Source: WHTX01 sp038255145 (GTDB lineage: Bacteria; Actinomycetota; Acidimicrobiia; Acidimicrobiales; CAIXPF01). From it: a stretch of 52,862 nucleotides of DNA. The stretch is from the NCBI GenBank assembly GCA_038255145.1, contig JBBSLP010000042.1, positions 1 to 52,862 of the forward strand. The letters run 5' to 3'. Position numbers and translations under genes: made by a program. This document shows, in pieces, positions 8,186 through 17,169 of the stretch. Positions within the stretch are counted from its first letter, which is position 1. The number at the start of each line of letters is the position of its first letter. A model generated the notes under the pieces. It did no database searches and was not told the DNA's origin. It was given only the letters and a program-made list of their open reading frames with translations.

Positions 8186-9433
8186 TCAGGCCGGGGTGGG
8201 CTCGGCCTCGAGCGCGGTGGCGGGTGCGGCGTTGGGATCGCGCACGCCCAGCACCACGACCAGGGCCAGCACGGTCGCCACCATGGCGAGGATGATGGGC
8301 AGCGCGTGCCCGCCCGAGCTGTCGGCCAGGAAGCCGGCCACGGGGGGACCGATGAGCCCGCCCACGGCGGAGCCGAAGAACAGGGCCCCGATGAGGCTGC
8401 CCAACCCGACGACACCGAACAGGTGGGCGGCCACGGTGGGCCCCAGGGCCACGTAGCCCCCGTAGGACGAGCCCAGCAACACGGCGAACAGGGCCAGCGC
8501 GGGATAGCCCCCGGCCACCAGCCACACCAGGTAGGCCACGGGCTGCACGGCCAGGCACACCTGGTAGAGGCGCAGGGGCCCGAACCGCTTGACCAGGGAC
8601 GACAGCGCCAGTCGCCCGGTGATGCTGGCGGCGCCGACGATGCTGATCAGCAACGAGGCGCTGCGGCTGCTGATGCCCTCGTCTTCGGCGAAGGGCACGA
8701 GGAAGGCGAAGGCCACGAACAGGGCCAGCGACATGAGGAAGTTGGACACGAACAGCAGCCGGAAGGGCCGCGTCGCGGTGACCACCCGCAGGCTGAAGCC
8801 GACCTCTCCCGGGGGCGCCACCGGCGGCCGCTCCACCACGAACGAGGCGGCCAGCAGCACCACGAAGGCGAGGATGCCGAGGATGACGTAGGTCTGGCGC
8901 CAGCCGTAGGCCCCGATGAGGCGGCTGGCCACGGGGACGAGCACCAGGGTGCCCAGGCCGCTGCCCGTGGACACGATTCCCAGGGCCATGGCCCGGCGGC
9001 GCACGAACCACCCGCCCACGACGGCGAAGGCAGGGGTGACGTAGAGGCCGGCGCCGAAGCCGACGCCCACCCCGTAGGTCAGGTAGCCCAGGCCCAGGGA
9101 CTGCACCCGGGAGGTGGCCAGCAGTCCCCCACCCATGATGAAGGCGGCGGCGATGAGCAGGCGGCGGGGCCCGAAGCGATCGGACAGGGGCCCCGAGATG
9201 ATGCCCACCCCGAAGAACAGGAACGTGGTGATGGCGAAGACGGCGGCGGTGGCCCCCCGGCTGGCGTCGAACTCGGCCGACATCTCGTCGAAGAAGGTGC
9301 CGAAGCTGTAGCTGGTGCCGAAGGCCAAGGCCGCGGTCAAGGCGAAGGCCACGGCCACGGCCCAGGCCCGGCCACTGTCCTGGGCCGGTCCCGCGGGCCG
9401 GTCGCCGTGCTCGTCGGGAGGGGCCGAGGTCAT
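8186..9433 (-). CDS. MFS transporter, OFA/monocarboxylate-porter-like
   Basis: A 415-residue protein with about 12 hydrophobic helices. GTSYSFGTFFDEM after helix 1, GPLSDRFGPRR (motif A) after helix 2 and the RRRAMALGIVSTGSGLG segment are characteristic of the oxalate/formate antiporter and monocarboxylate porter branch. It probably moves small organic acids across the inner membrane. The ATG at 9433 overlaps the stop codon of the PPOX gene (ATGA), so the two are translationally coupled and probably work together. The direction of transport and the substrate are not evident. Confidence 0.85.
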   Translation of the reverse strand: MTSAPPDEHGDRPAGPAQDSGRAWAVAVAFALTAALAFGTSYSFGTFFDEMSAEFDASRGATAAVFAITTFLFFGVGIISGPLSDRFGPRRLLIAAAFIMGGGLLATSRVQSLGLGYLTYGVGVGFGAGLYVTPAFAVVGGWFVRRRAMALGIVSTGSGLGTLVLVPVASRLIGAYGWRQTYVILGILAFVVLLAASFVVERPPVAPPGEVGFSLRVVTATRPFRLLFVSNFLMSLALFVAFAFLVPFAEDEGISSRSASLLISIVGAASITGRLALSSLVKRFGPLRLYQVCLAVQPVAYLVWLVAGGYPALALFAVLLGSSYGGYVALGPTVAAHLFGVVGLGSLIGALFFGSAVGGLIGPPVAGFLADSSGGHALPIILAMVATVLALVVVLGVRDPNAAPATALEAEPTPA

Positions 9434-9882
9434 GGGTTGCCGTACACGCGACGGGGTGCCACCAGCACGGCCAGGCGACGTTCGTCGGCCATGACCCGGT
9501 CGTACTCGTCCCAGTCGTCGTGCACGCCCCCCGCGGCACGGAACACGGCCCGCAGCAGTTCGGGCACGTCGGCAGCGGCCAACCCGTCGAGCGGATCGTC
9601 GGGACCGGCCAGCTCGACGGGGCCCGACACCCCCACCCAGCGCCACGAGGTGGAGATGGTGACCGTGGCGTTGGGGTTGGCCCGCAGGTGGGCCACCTTG
9701 CGGGCCGAAGCCCGGGCCACGAAGGCCACCACGGGCCCACCGGTCACGGGGTGCTGGGCCACGCCCACGTTGACCAGGGACGACGCCGGCGTCGCCGACG
9801 CCCCCGACCCAGCCACCACCGACACCACGGCCAGGCCCTGCTCGGCACGTACGAAGCGCTCGACATCGGAGAGGCTGGCCAC
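9430..9882 (-). CDS. PPOX-class (split-barrel) flavin/F420-dependent oxidoreductase
   Basis: A 150-residue split beta-barrel protein. PASSLVNVGVAQHPVTGGPVVAF, RKVAHLRANPNATVTI and the following WVGVSGPVEL strand are typical of the pyridoxamine-phosphate-oxidase-like superfamily, including F420-dependent reductases of actinobacteria. It is cytosolic and probably dimeric. It starts at GTG 9882 with no good Shine-Dalgarno, but TAGGGT (9889-9894) lies six bases before the start, which fits a leaderless mRNA. Its stop overlaps the start of the MFS gene. The substrate is not predictable. Confidence 0.8.
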   Translation of the reverse strand: MASLSDVERFVRAEQGLAVVSVVAGSGASATPASSLVNVGVAQHPVTGGPVVAFVARASARKVAHLRANPNATVTISTSWRWVGVSGPVELAGPDDPLDGLAAADVPELLRAVFRAAGGVHDDWDEYDRVMADERRLAVLVAPRRVYGNP

Positions 9883-9965
9883 GGTGGCACCCTAACCAAC
9901 CAGGTCAGATGGCGCCGCCGGCTTCACCGCCAGCTGGCCCTGCGGCCGGTACCTTGGGGTCCACT

Positions 9966-11015
9966 GTGGTCGACGATCCGAGCCGCGATGTGACGGTGCT
10001 GGCCCCCTACGGCTGGGACGATCGCGTGGCCACCCTCGCTCGACCCCACCTGGAGGCTGGTCGCGAGGTCGGCCGCCTGGTCAAGGTGGAACGGGGCCAC
10101 GACACCGTGGCCCTGCCCCGGGGGGAGCGTCGGCTGGGCCGGGCCCAGGCTGCGTTCCGTAACGCCGGCCACGAAAGTCCCCCCGCCGTGGGCGACTGGG
10201 TGGCCGTGGCCCGGGGCGAAGGTGGTCCCGCCATCGTGGCCATCTTCGAGCGCACGGGCACCCTCAGCCGGCGCGACCCCGCCGTGCGCGACGTGGTCCA
10301 GGTGGTGGCGGCCAACGTCGACCTGGTGCTGGTGACCTTCGCCCTCGACCGCCCGGTGCGCCCGGGCTGGTTGGAGCGGGTGCTGGTGCTGTCCCGCGAC
10401 GGCAAGGTCACCCCCGTGGTCGTGCTCACCAAGGTCGACGTGGCCAAGGACGAGGCCGGGGCCCGCAAGCTGGTCCACGACCTGGCCCCCGAGGTCACGG
10501 TGCTGGCCACGAGCACGGTGACCGGCGTGGGCCTCGACGAGCTGCGGCCCACCCTGTGGCCCCGTAGCACCACGGCCTTCGTGGGCGAGTCGGGGGCGGG
10601 CAAGTCGTCCCTGGTCAACGCGCTCCTGGGGGGCGAGATCCAACCGGTGGCCGCGGTGCGGGCCAAGGACCGCCGGGGCCGGCACACCACCACGGGGCGC
10701 CGCCTGCTCCCCCTGAGCGAGGGCGCCACCCTCATCGACACCCCCGGGGTCCGCTCCCTGGGGCTGTGGGAGGACGAGGGAGGCCTCGACGAGACCTTCC
10801 CCGACATCGTGGCCATCGCGCCCGGCTGCCGCTTCCGGGACTGCACCCACCGCCGCGAACCCGGCTGTGCCGTGGTGGCCGCGGTGGCCCGGGGCCGGCT
10901 CGAAGCGTCCCGCCTGGCCCGCTACAACGCCCTGGCTGACGAGCTCGACGAGCTCGACCGACGCCGTGAGGAAGCCACCTGGACCCAGGGCCGGGGCGCC
11001 AAGCGCCGGCGCTGA
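9966..11015 (+). CDS. rsgA: Ribosome small-subunit-dependent GTPase A
   Basis: A 349-residue circularly permuted GTPase. An N-terminal OB-like domain is followed by G4 (TKVD), then G1 (GESGAGKSS), G3 (DTPG), and a C-terminal zinc-binding cluster in PGCRFRDCTHRREPGC. RsgA checks late maturation of the 30S decoding centre. GTG at 9966 is preferred because TACCTT lies ten bases upstream as a -10 box of a leaderless transcript; an ATG at 9909 would add 19 low-complexity residues. The 3' end forms one arm of a hairpin shared with the convergent gene. Confidence 0.92.
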   Translation: MVDDPSRDVTVLAPYGWDDRVATLARPHLEAGREVGRLVKVERGHDTVALPRGERRLGRAQAAFRNAGHESPPAVGDWVAVARGEGGPAIVAIFERTGTLSRRDPAVRDVVQVVAANVDLVLVTFALDRPVRPGWLERVLVLSRDGKVTPVVVLTKVDVAKDEAGARKLVHDLAPEVTVLATSTVTGVGLDELRPTLWPRSTTAFVGESGAGKSSLVNALLGGEIQPVAAVRAKDRRGRHTTTGRRLLPLSEGATLIDTPGVRSLGLWEDEGGLDETFPDIVAIAPGCRFRDCTHRREPGCAVVAAVARGRLEASRLARYNALADELDELDRRREEATWTQGRGAKRRR

Positions 11016-11064
11016 GCCGGGTGGGGGTGGTTTGGCGTGGGGCTGGGCCCGGCCCCGTCAGCGC
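11009..11064. terminator. Bidirectional hairpin between convergent genes
   Basis: GCGCTGA then GCCGGG (11009-11021) pair with CCCGGC (11048-11053) and TCAGCGC (11058-11064), with a four-base bulge on one side. The outer 7 bp contain the stop codons of both convergent genes: rsgA ends in GCGCTGA on plus and the 11058 gene ends in GCGCTGA on minus. Confidence 0.45.
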
Positions 11065-11417
11065 TTGAGGCGGGCGCCGGCGGCGTTGGCGGCGGCGGCG
11101 CCCAGGATCCAGAAGGTGGTGGTGCCTGCGGCCGTGCTGATGGTGGTCGACCACGCCCCGCCCAGCGGGGTGGCCATCAGCTCGTGGACGGCGCCGTCGA
11201 AGGCGGTCCGCTCGCGGGCACTCATGGCCAGCACATCTCGGTACAGCTCGAGGCAGCGGAGCAGGCGGCGGCGTGCGGTGCGGAAGCTGACGCCCTCCAC
11301 GTTGGCCAGGTAGGGCGCGTCGGCGGGGCCGAAGCCTGCCGACCACCGGGTCCGGCCCGCAAAGGGCCCACGGGTGATCGACGACCGGTTGAGGGGGGCG
11401 GACTCGAGCAGCGTCAT
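11058..11417 (-). CDS. Hypothetical protein, 119 residues
   Basis: I do not recognise this protein. A polar, arginine-rich N-terminal two-thirds contains a helical stretch with RTARRRLLRCLELYRDVLAMSARERTAF split around residues 45-75. The last 30 residues (from GAWSTTISTAAG) are small-residue rich and weakly hydrophobic, so a C-terminal membrane-associated helix is possible. The start is ATG at 11417 with no clear ribosome binding site. It lies 47 bases downstream of the coiled-coil membrane protein gene on the same strand and may be cotranscribed. No competing frame looks coding. Confidence 0.55.
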   Translation of the reverse strand: MTLLESAPLNRSSITRGPFAGRTRWSAGFGPADAPYLANVEGVSFRTARRRLLRCLELYRDVLAMSARERTAFDGAVHELMATPLGGAWSTTISTAAGTTTFWILGAAAANAAGARLKR

Positions 11418-11464
11418 GGCTGCAGTGAAGCGGCAACGGGCCGATCAGCAAGGGGACCAACGAC

Positions 11465-12403
11465 CTACCACCCACCGTGAGCCGTGGGCCGCTCCTGGTG
11501 GGTCTCGTCCGGCGCTGCGGGCAGGGGCAGGGTCAGGCGGACCTCGCCACCCTCGGTGTGCACCCCCAGGGCCAACCCGGCCTGGGCCAGGGTGTCGACC
11601 AGGGAGTCGACGGCGGCCGAGGGGCCGGTCCAGCCCTCGGCCAGCACCCGCACCTCGTGGTCGAGCTCGACGGTGAGGTGGTCCGATGCCGTGGCCAGGG
11701 TGGCCAACGCCTCGCCCACGGCCAACAGCACGGTGGCGTCACCGGTGACCGCTCGGCCCCGAAGCTCGGCGTACAGGCCGGCTTCCTCGCGCAGACGGTC
11801 GAGCTCGTGGCCCACCGCGGCGGTCAGCTGCTCACCCGGGGTGCCCGGCCCCACCCCCCGTTCGTCGGGCCCGGCGCTGACGCCGGCGGCCCACTGCCGT
11901 TCCACGCGCACCAGGAGCAGGCCCCACGGTGATGGCCCGTCTGCTGCTCCGTCCGATGGTCCGGCTGCAGCGGCGTCGACCACCCGGGTCGCCGTAGCCA
12001 GCTCGGCCCGCAGGTCGCTCGTGGCCGCGGCCTCGGCGGCCAGGGCCGCCTCCAGCTCGGTCTGGCGCACGGTGGCGGCGTGGACCCTGGCCGTCAAGGT
12101 GGCTTCGGAGACGCTCAGTTGGGCGGCCCGGGCGGTGGCGGTGTCGAGCTCGTCGCGGAGCTGGGCCGTGGTCGCCGCCGCGGTGTCGAGGTCGGCGGCG
12201 ACGGCGGTCAGCTGCTGACCGGCCACCTCGGCCGCCTCGGCGGCAGCGACGGTGGCCGCGGCCCGCTCCCGCTCCGCACCCTCGGCCCGGGCGCTGGCCG
12301 CGGTCGCGGCCTCGATGGCGGCCTTGCGGCGGTGGTCGAGCACGGCCACGCCCACCAGCGCAGCCAGGGCCACGACCACGGTGAGGACGAAGGCGATGGC
12401 CAC
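11465..12403 (-). CDS. Membrane-anchored coiled-coil protein of unknown function
   Basis: A 312-residue protein from GTG 12403. Residues 1-24 are a single hydrophobic segment (VAIAFVLTVVVALAALVGVAVL) followed by a basic stop-transfer (DHRRK), giving an N-in signal anchor. Residues about 30-150 are alanine/glutamate-rich with heptad-like spacing and should form a coiled coil. The C-terminal 120 residues (LTVELDHEVRVLAEG to GGEVRLTLPLP) vaguely resemble histidine-kinase dimerisation and ATPase pieces, but no H-box or N-box is visible. TACCGT six bases before the GTG suggests a leaderless start. It is divergent from the 12616 gene. Confidence 0.65.
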   Translation of the reverse strand: MAIAFVLTVVVALAALVGVAVLDHRRKAAIEAATAASARAEGAERERAAATVAAAEAAEVAGQQLTAVAADLDTAAATTAQLRDELDTATARAAQLSVSEATLTARVHAATVRQTELEAALAAEAAATSDLRAELATATRVVDAAAAGPSDGAADGPSPWGLLLVRVERQWAAGVSAGPDERGVGPGTPGEQLTAAVGHELDRLREEAGLYAELRGRAVTGDATVLLAVGEALATLATASDHLTVELDHEVRVLAEGWTGPSAAVDSLVDTLAQAGLALGVHTEGGEVRLTLPLPAAPDETHQERPTAHGGW

Positions 12404-12615
12404 GGGGGCACGGTAGCCAACCCGGCGCCGTGCCCGGCGATCGGGCCCGCCGGAGGCGCGGACCGACCAGGACGCCGGGCCTACGCTCCATGACGGATGG
12501 CGCGCGGTCGCGCCCCAGGTCAGAGCCACCTGTAGGCGTCTCGCGTCCTGCTCGTTAGCCTGGCCAGCGGCGGACGAACGACGGGGCGGACCCGTCTTCG
12601 GCGAGGAGGCATCCC

Positions 12616-13530
12616 GTGGTTGTTGTCGAACGCGCCCGCGGCGCGCTTGGCGCGGTGGTCCCTGGGGCGATGCGCTACCGGCGGTTGGTGATCGACCGGC
12701 CTGATCTGGCCGTCGTCGCCGACCTGCACCCTGCGTTCACGGCCATCGTGGTGCGGCCCTCGGCGGTGACGGACGTGGCCCGGCTGGCCACCGGGGCCAT
12801 CGACGGTGACGAGGTCGGCGTGCACCTCGAGTACATGGACGGCGAAGGCCGGGAGCTGCTCGCCTTCCGGCCCCACGGTGCCCGCAGCCGGCTGATCGAC
12901 CTCATCGACGCCGTCGAGGTGGCCCCCGTGCACCCCGTGGCGGTGACGGGCCACGCCGATGTGCTGCGGCTGCTGGCCGGCGTGGCCCCCGACCGCCTGG
13001 TGGACGTGGTCGACCGCCTTTTCTCCGCCGTGGAGGCCGACGGGTTCCGCGAAGCGGTGCGCCGCGAGCGCAGTGGCCGGCGGGCCCGGCGCACCCGACG
13101 GGCCGACCGCGAGGCCGAGAGCAGCACCCTCGACAGCGCCCTGCGGGCCTGGGAGGTCATGCTCCCCGGCGTGAGTGGGGCCTGGGCCGTGGACAACGCC
13201 GCCGCCGTGGGGGCGTGCGCCGAGGCCGCCCGGCGCGCCGGCGCCCTGGCCGCCGTCGAACACGGCCGCCTGGAGCCGGCCCGGGTGGTGGCCGCAGTGG
13301 CCGAGCTGGTGGGGACGGCGGCGTGGCGTCCCCAGGTCGTGGCCCTGCCCCGACCCGACTTCGGGCCGGCCGAGACCGAGTTGCTCATGGACCTGCTGCC
13401 CGAGGTCATGCGGGGCCGCCAGGTCATCGTCGTCACCGACTCGTCCCGGGTGGCCAGCTGGACCCGTCTCGAAGCCCTGGCCGGCCGGGCCACGGTCGTC
13501 GAGGCCGACCTGGCCATCGGCTCGCTCTAG
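12616..13530 (+). CDS. Hypothetical protein, 304 residues
   Basis: Not recognised. Start GTG at 12616 has a strong GAGGAGG six bases upstream. An N-terminal beta-rich region (30-110) is followed by an arginine-rich helical segment near 150-165 (RRERSGRRARRTRRADRE). The C-terminal region reads RPQVVALPRPDF, then LLPEVMRGRQVIVVTDSSRVASW, an arrangement like the Walker B/D-loop and switch strand at the C-terminal end of SMC- or ABC-type ATPases, but no Walker A P-loop is present. This is resemblance only. The stop overlaps the stop of the convergent SDR gene in a shared CTAG. Confidence 0.6.
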   Translation: MVVVERARGALGAVVPGAMRYRRLVIDRPDLAVVADLHPAFTAIVVRPSAVTDVARLATGAIDGDEVGVHLEYMDGEGRELLAFRPHGARSRLIDLIDAVEVAPVHPVAVTGHADVLRLLAGVAPDRLVDVVDRLFSAVEADGFREAVRRERSGRRARRTRRADREAESSTLDSALRAWEVMLPGVSGAWAVDNAAAVGACAEAARRAGALAAVEHGRLEPARVVAAVAELVGTAAWRPQVVALPRPDFGPAETELLMDLLPEVMRGRQVIVVTDSSRVASWTRLEALAGRATVVEADLAIGSL

Positions 13531-14321
13531 CCCACCAGGGTGCTCTGGCCGCCGTCGACGGGCAGCATCACCCCGGTGACGAAGCGGGCCTCGTCCGAGG
13601 CCAGGAAGACGGCGGCCCAGGCCACGTCCCAACCCTCGCCCATGTGGCCCATGGGCACCCGCCGGTTGCGGGCGTCGACGATCTGCTGGCGGCTGGCGTC
13701 GGTGCGCTCGAGGGTGGACTCGATGGCCATGGGCGTCTCGATGAGCCCGGGCATGATCACGTTGGCCCGCACACCGAAGCGGGCGTTGGACGCGGCCAAC
13801 GACTGGGTGTAGGCGTTGATGGCCGCCTTGGTGACCTTGTAGCCCACCCCGGCGAAGGGGGCGAGGGCGGCCACCGACGAGATGTTGATGATGCTGCCCG
13901 ACCCCTGGGCCCGCATGATGGGCACAGCGTGCTTGCAGGCGAACACCACGCTGTCGAGGTTGACCCGTTGCATGAGGTGCAGGGCGTCGGGCTCGACCTT
14001 GGTGGCCGAGCCGTCCCCGGCACCGATGCCCACGTTGTTGTGGAGCACGTCGATGCGCCCGTGCGCGGCCATCACCCCCTCGATCACGGTGACGCAGCCC
14101 TCCTCGGTGGACACGTCGGCGGCGAAGGCCCCGGCCTGGCCGCCCTCCGCAGCGATGGCGGCCACCGTGTCCTCGGCCCGGGCCAGGTCGCGGTCCACGA
14201 CCACCACCCGGGCCCCCTCCCTGGCGAAGAGGATGGCGGTGGCCCTCCCGTTGCCGATCGTCGGCCCGGGCGTCTGGCCCCCTCCGACGACGACTGCGAT
14301 CTTGCCGGCCAAGCGGTCCAT
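13527..14321 (-). CDS. SDR-family oxidoreductase with extended glycine loop
   Basis: A 264-residue short-chain dehydrogenase. The cofactor loop reads GGGQTPGPTIGNG (residues 13-25), about four residues longer than the usual TGxxxGxG; a similar loop is known in an actinobacterial SDR subgroup. Asp at the end of strand 2 (VVVVDRD) suggests NAD. HNNVG, the catalytic serine in NISSVAA and YKVTK are present, and PVDGG closes the protein. The ATG at 14321 has GGGGGTG close upstream. The substrate is unknown. It converges on the 12616 gene, and the two stop codons overlap by four bases. Confidence 0.87.
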   Translation of the reverse strand: MDRLAGKIAVVVGGGQTPGPTIGNGRATAILFAREGARVVVVDRDLARAEDTVAAIAAEGGQAGAFAADVSTEEGCVTVIEGVMAAHGRIDVLHNNVGIGAGDGSATKVEPDALHLMQRVNLDSVVFACKHAVPIMRAQGSGSIINISSVAALAPFAGVGYKVTKAAINAYTQSLAASNARFGVRANVIMPGLIETPMAIESTLERTDASRQQIVDARNRRVPMGHMGEGWDVAWAAVFLASDEARFVTGVMLPVDGGQSTLVG

Positions 14322-14405
14322 GTCATCACCCCCGGGTCGGGACGTTACGCCACGTCGCCGCCCCGGTCTTCGGCGTCGACGGGGGTGGGTGGTTGACTGG
14401 GACCG

Positions 14406-15179
14406 ATGGGCCCCTCAGGTGGCAACGCAGCGGGGGCGACCCTCTACGAGCGGCTGGGCGTGGCCCGGGACGTGGATGGCGTCGCCCTACGCACCGCGTA
14501 CCGCCAGCGGGCCCGCCTCCTCCACCCCGACCTGGCCGGGGCCGGCGCCGACCCTGCGGCCATGGCCGAGCTCAACGAGGCCTGGCACGTGCTGTCGGAC
14601 CCCGAGCGGCGCCGGGCCTACGACGCCTCCCTCCCCCGCCGCGCCGGGGCCACGGCCACCGCCGCACCCGGCCGTCGTCCTGCCCCGAGGACCGGGGCCG
14701 GCCCCACGTTCACCACCACCACCCCCGCGGCGCGGCCCGAGCGGTCCTCGTCCCCGGGCTGGCGGCGCGAAGCGTGGCTGGTGGGGTTGCAGCTCCAGAT
14801 CCGCCGCCTGGGCACCCAGGCCGCCCGCAGCGCGGCGCAGACCCTGGTGGTGCGCCACGTCGGCGCTCCCCGGGACGACTACGAGCAGCTCATCGAGCCC
14901 ATCGTCGCCCAGCTGCTGGTGGACACCGACACCCGGGTGCGTGAGGCCAGGGCCGCCGGTGCCGTGCCCTTCGACCTGGCCAACGGGGCCGCGCTGATCG
15001 GCCTGCGCGTCCACGCCGCCCGCCTCGAGGCCGAATCCCGGGCCACCGGTCCCCGCCCCGCCCTGCTGCGGTCGGCCGAGATGGTCGACCGCATGTGGGA
15101 CACCATGGCCCACGAGATCCCCCGCCCCCTCGAACACGCCCTGGGCGACAACCCCAAAGCCGCCCGTCGCGTCCGCTGA
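14406..15179 (+). CDS. J-domain (DnaJ-like) protein
   Basis: A 257-residue protein. Residues about 12-75 are a J domain: LYERLGVARDVDGVALRTAYRQ, the diagnostic HPD in LLHPD, and ELNEAWHVLSDPERRRAYD. J domains stimulate Hsp70 (DnaK) ATPase. A proline/threonine linker (about 78-115) leads to an all-helical C-terminal domain that I do not recognise; there are no zinc-finger CxxCxGxG repeats, so it is a type III J protein that probably delivers a specific client. The start is ATG at 14406, without a strong ribosome binding site. Confidence 0.85.
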   Translation: MGPSGGNAAGATLYERLGVARDVDGVALRTAYRQRARLLHPDLAGAGADPAAMAELNEAWHVLSDPERRRAYDASLPRRAGATATAAPGRRPAPRTGAGPTFTTTTPAARPERSSSPGWRREAWLVGLQLQIRRLGTQAARSAAQTLVVRHVGAPRDDYEQLIEPIVAQLLVDTDTRVREARAAGAVPFDLANGAALIGLRVHAARLEAESRATGPRPALLRSAEMVDRMWDTMAHEIPRPLEHALGDNPKAARRVR

Positions 15180-15245
15180 CGTCGTCCTGGCCGCCGAGCC
15201 GCCACCTCGGGCGAACTAAGGTCCGGCCGAGGGAGGGAGCCGCAC

Positions 15246-15749
15246 ATGGAGCGCGTCGATCTGGGGATGTGCATCCTGCGGGTGGCGATCGGCTTGACCG
15301 TCGCCGCCCACGGATGGGCCAAGTTCACCAAGGGGGGCCGCCTGCCCGGCCTGGCCGGGTGGTTCCACTCGATGGGCATGCGGCCCGGGCCGGTGCACGC
15401 CCGGGTGGCGGCCACCACCGAGCTCGCAGCTGGGGTGGCGCTGGCTGCGGGCCTGCTGACGCCGTTCGCCGCCCTGGCCCTCGTCGCCGTCATGGCCGTG
15501 GCCGGCTACACCGTGCACCGGGGCCACTTCTTCATCCTCGACGACGGCTGGGAGTACACGTTCATCCTGGCCACGGGGGCTGCCGTGGTGGCCACGGTGG
15601 GTCCGGGGCGCTGGTCGCTCGACAACGCCATCGGCCTGCGCATCGACGGCTGGGCCGGTCTGGCCATCGCCGCCGGTGGGGGGTTGGCCGCGGCCGCCGC
15701 CCACCTGGCAATCTTCTACCGACCGACCGCGAAGCAACCGGCAGCGTGA
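15246..15749 (+). CDS. DoxX-family membrane protein
   Basis: A 167-residue inner-membrane protein with four hydrophobic helices. LRVAIGLTVAAHGWAKF is the characteristic first helix of DoxX/DoxD-like proteins, followed by GLAGWFHSMG and GVALAAGLLTP. Family members are linked to oxidative-stress and thiosulfate-quinone redox roles, but many, like this one, have no assigned function. The ATG at 15246 has GAGGGAG seven bases upstream. The acyl-CoA dehydrogenase follows after 55 bases on the same strand. Confidence 0.82.
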   Translation: MERVDLGMCILRVAIGLTVAAHGWAKFTKGGRLPGLAGWFHSMGMRPGPVHARVAATTELAAGVALAAGLLTPFAALALVAVMAVAGYTVHRGHFFILDDGWEYTFILATGAAVVATVGPGRWSLDNAIGLRIDGWAGLAIAAGGGLAAAAAHLAIFYRPTAKQPAA

Positions 15750-15804
15750 CCGCGCCGCCTCCACGGCACGACGCCGTGCCACCAGGCGGCAGGGGGAGAA
15801 CACC

Positions 15805-17082
15805 ATGGCAGTGATCGACGACGTCCAGCAGGCGGACACCGCTGAGGAAGCATCGTTCCGGCAGCGGGCCCTGGCCTTCCTCGAGGGCCACGCCCCCCGT
15901 CGCAAGCGGGCCGGTGGCGACGGCGACGGTGAAGGTGACGGTGAGACCAGTGGCCCCCTCGATCCCGAGAGCGAAGCCCTGATCGAGGCGGCCAAGGCCT
16001 ACCAGGCCGCGCTGTTCGACGAGGGCCTGGCCTTCATCACCTGGCCCAAGCAGTGGGGCGGCGCCGAGCTGTCCAAGCGCTACCAGGAGATCTTCAACGA
16101 GACGGCCTCGGACTTCGATCCGCCGACCTCGGTGTACCAGATCGGCCACGGCATGTGCGCGCCGACCATCCTCGAGTTCGGCACCGACGAGCAGAAGTCG
16201 ACCTTCCTGCCGACGCTGCTGCGGGGCGAGCGCATCTGGTGCCAGCTGTACTCCGAGCCCGGCGCCGGTTCCGACGTGGCCGCCCTGCAGACCCGGGCCG
16301 TGCGTGACGGTGACGAATGGATCGTCAACGGTCAGAAGGTGTGGACCTCGGGCGCTCACTACTCGCAGTGGGGCATCCTCATCGCCCGCACCAACGTCGA
16401 CGCCCCCAAGCACCGTGGCATCACCATGTTCATCGTGGACATGTCCTCGCCGGGCATCGAGTGCAAGCCCCTCAAGCAGATCACCGGGGCCTCGAACTTC
16501 AACGAGGTCTTCTTCAGCGACGTGCGCATCCCCCACGCCAACGTGCTGGGCACGGTGGACGACGGCTGGCGCCTCTCGGTGGCCCTGCTCATGAACGAGC
16601 GGGTGGCCATCGGCGCCTCGGGCGGCGGGCCCCGCGACGGGGGCGTGAACGCCCTCGTGCGTTCGGCCAAGGCCCACGGTGTGCTCGGCGACCCCGTCGT
16701 CCGCCAGGGCCTGGCCGAGGTGTACACCCTCGAGCGGCTCATGGGCTTCACCGGCCAGCGCATCCGGGCCGCCCAGAAGGCGGGCCGGGCCCCCGGTCCC
16801 GAAGGCTCGTTGGGCAAGCTGCTGGGTGCCATCATCGCCCGGCGCCGCTCGGACCTGGGCATGGCCATCGCCGGCGTGTCCTCGCAGGCCTGGACCGTCG
16901 GTGACCCCAAGGGTGACCGCTGGGCCACGGCCGTGCTCACCGCGCCGGCCAGCGCCATCGCCGGTGGCACCAACGAGATCCAGAAGAACATCATCGGGGA
17001 CCGCATCCTGGGCCTGCCCAAGGAGCCCTCCGTCGACCGCGACATGCCCTTCAAGGACATCAAGGTCGGGACGCAGCGTTGA
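15805..17082 (+). CDS. Acyl-CoA dehydrogenase
   Basis: A 425-residue acyl-CoA dehydrogenase. YSEPGAGSDVA and WIVNGQKVWTSGAHYSQW are the FAD/substrate-binding strands, and GGTNEIQKNIIGDRILGLPKE closes the C-terminal helical domain. An unusual acidic glycine-rich insert (GGDGDGEGDGET) occurs near residue 40. This enzyme introduces the alpha-beta double bond into acyl-CoA and passes electrons to electron-transfer flavoprotein. The ATG at 15805 has AGGGGGAG six bases before it. Placed just upstream of the branched-chain 2-oxoacid dehydrogenase genes, it may act on isovaleryl-, isobutyryl- or 2-methylbutyryl-CoA; that is inference from context. Confidence 0.92.
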   Translation: MAVIDDVQQADTAEEASFRQRALAFLEGHAPRRKRAGGDGDGEGDGETSGPLDPESEALIEAAKAYQAALFDEGLAFITWPKQWGGAELSKRYQEIFNETASDFDPPTSVYQIGHGMCAPTILEFGTDEQKSTFLPTLLRGERIWCQLYSEPGAGSDVAALQTRAVRDGDEWIVNGQKVWTSGAHYSQWGILIARTNVDAPKHRGITMFIVDMSSPGIECKPLKQITGASNFNEVFFSDVRIPHANVLGTVDDGWRLSVALLMNERVAIGASGGGPRDGGVNALVRSAKAHGVLGDPVVRQGLAEVYTLERLMGFTGQRIRAAQKAGRAPGPEGSLGKLLGAIIARRRSDLGMAIAGVSSQAWTVGDPKGDRWATAVLTAPASAIAGGTNEIQKNIIGDRILGLPKEPSVDRDMPFKDIKVGTQR

Positions 17083-17169
17083 TCTGACGCACCCCGGTAC
17101 CGGCCGGCCCCTTCGTCCGACGATCCGGACCGCCGACGGTCCGGGCGCCGGGGTGCAAAGATCGGGTTC

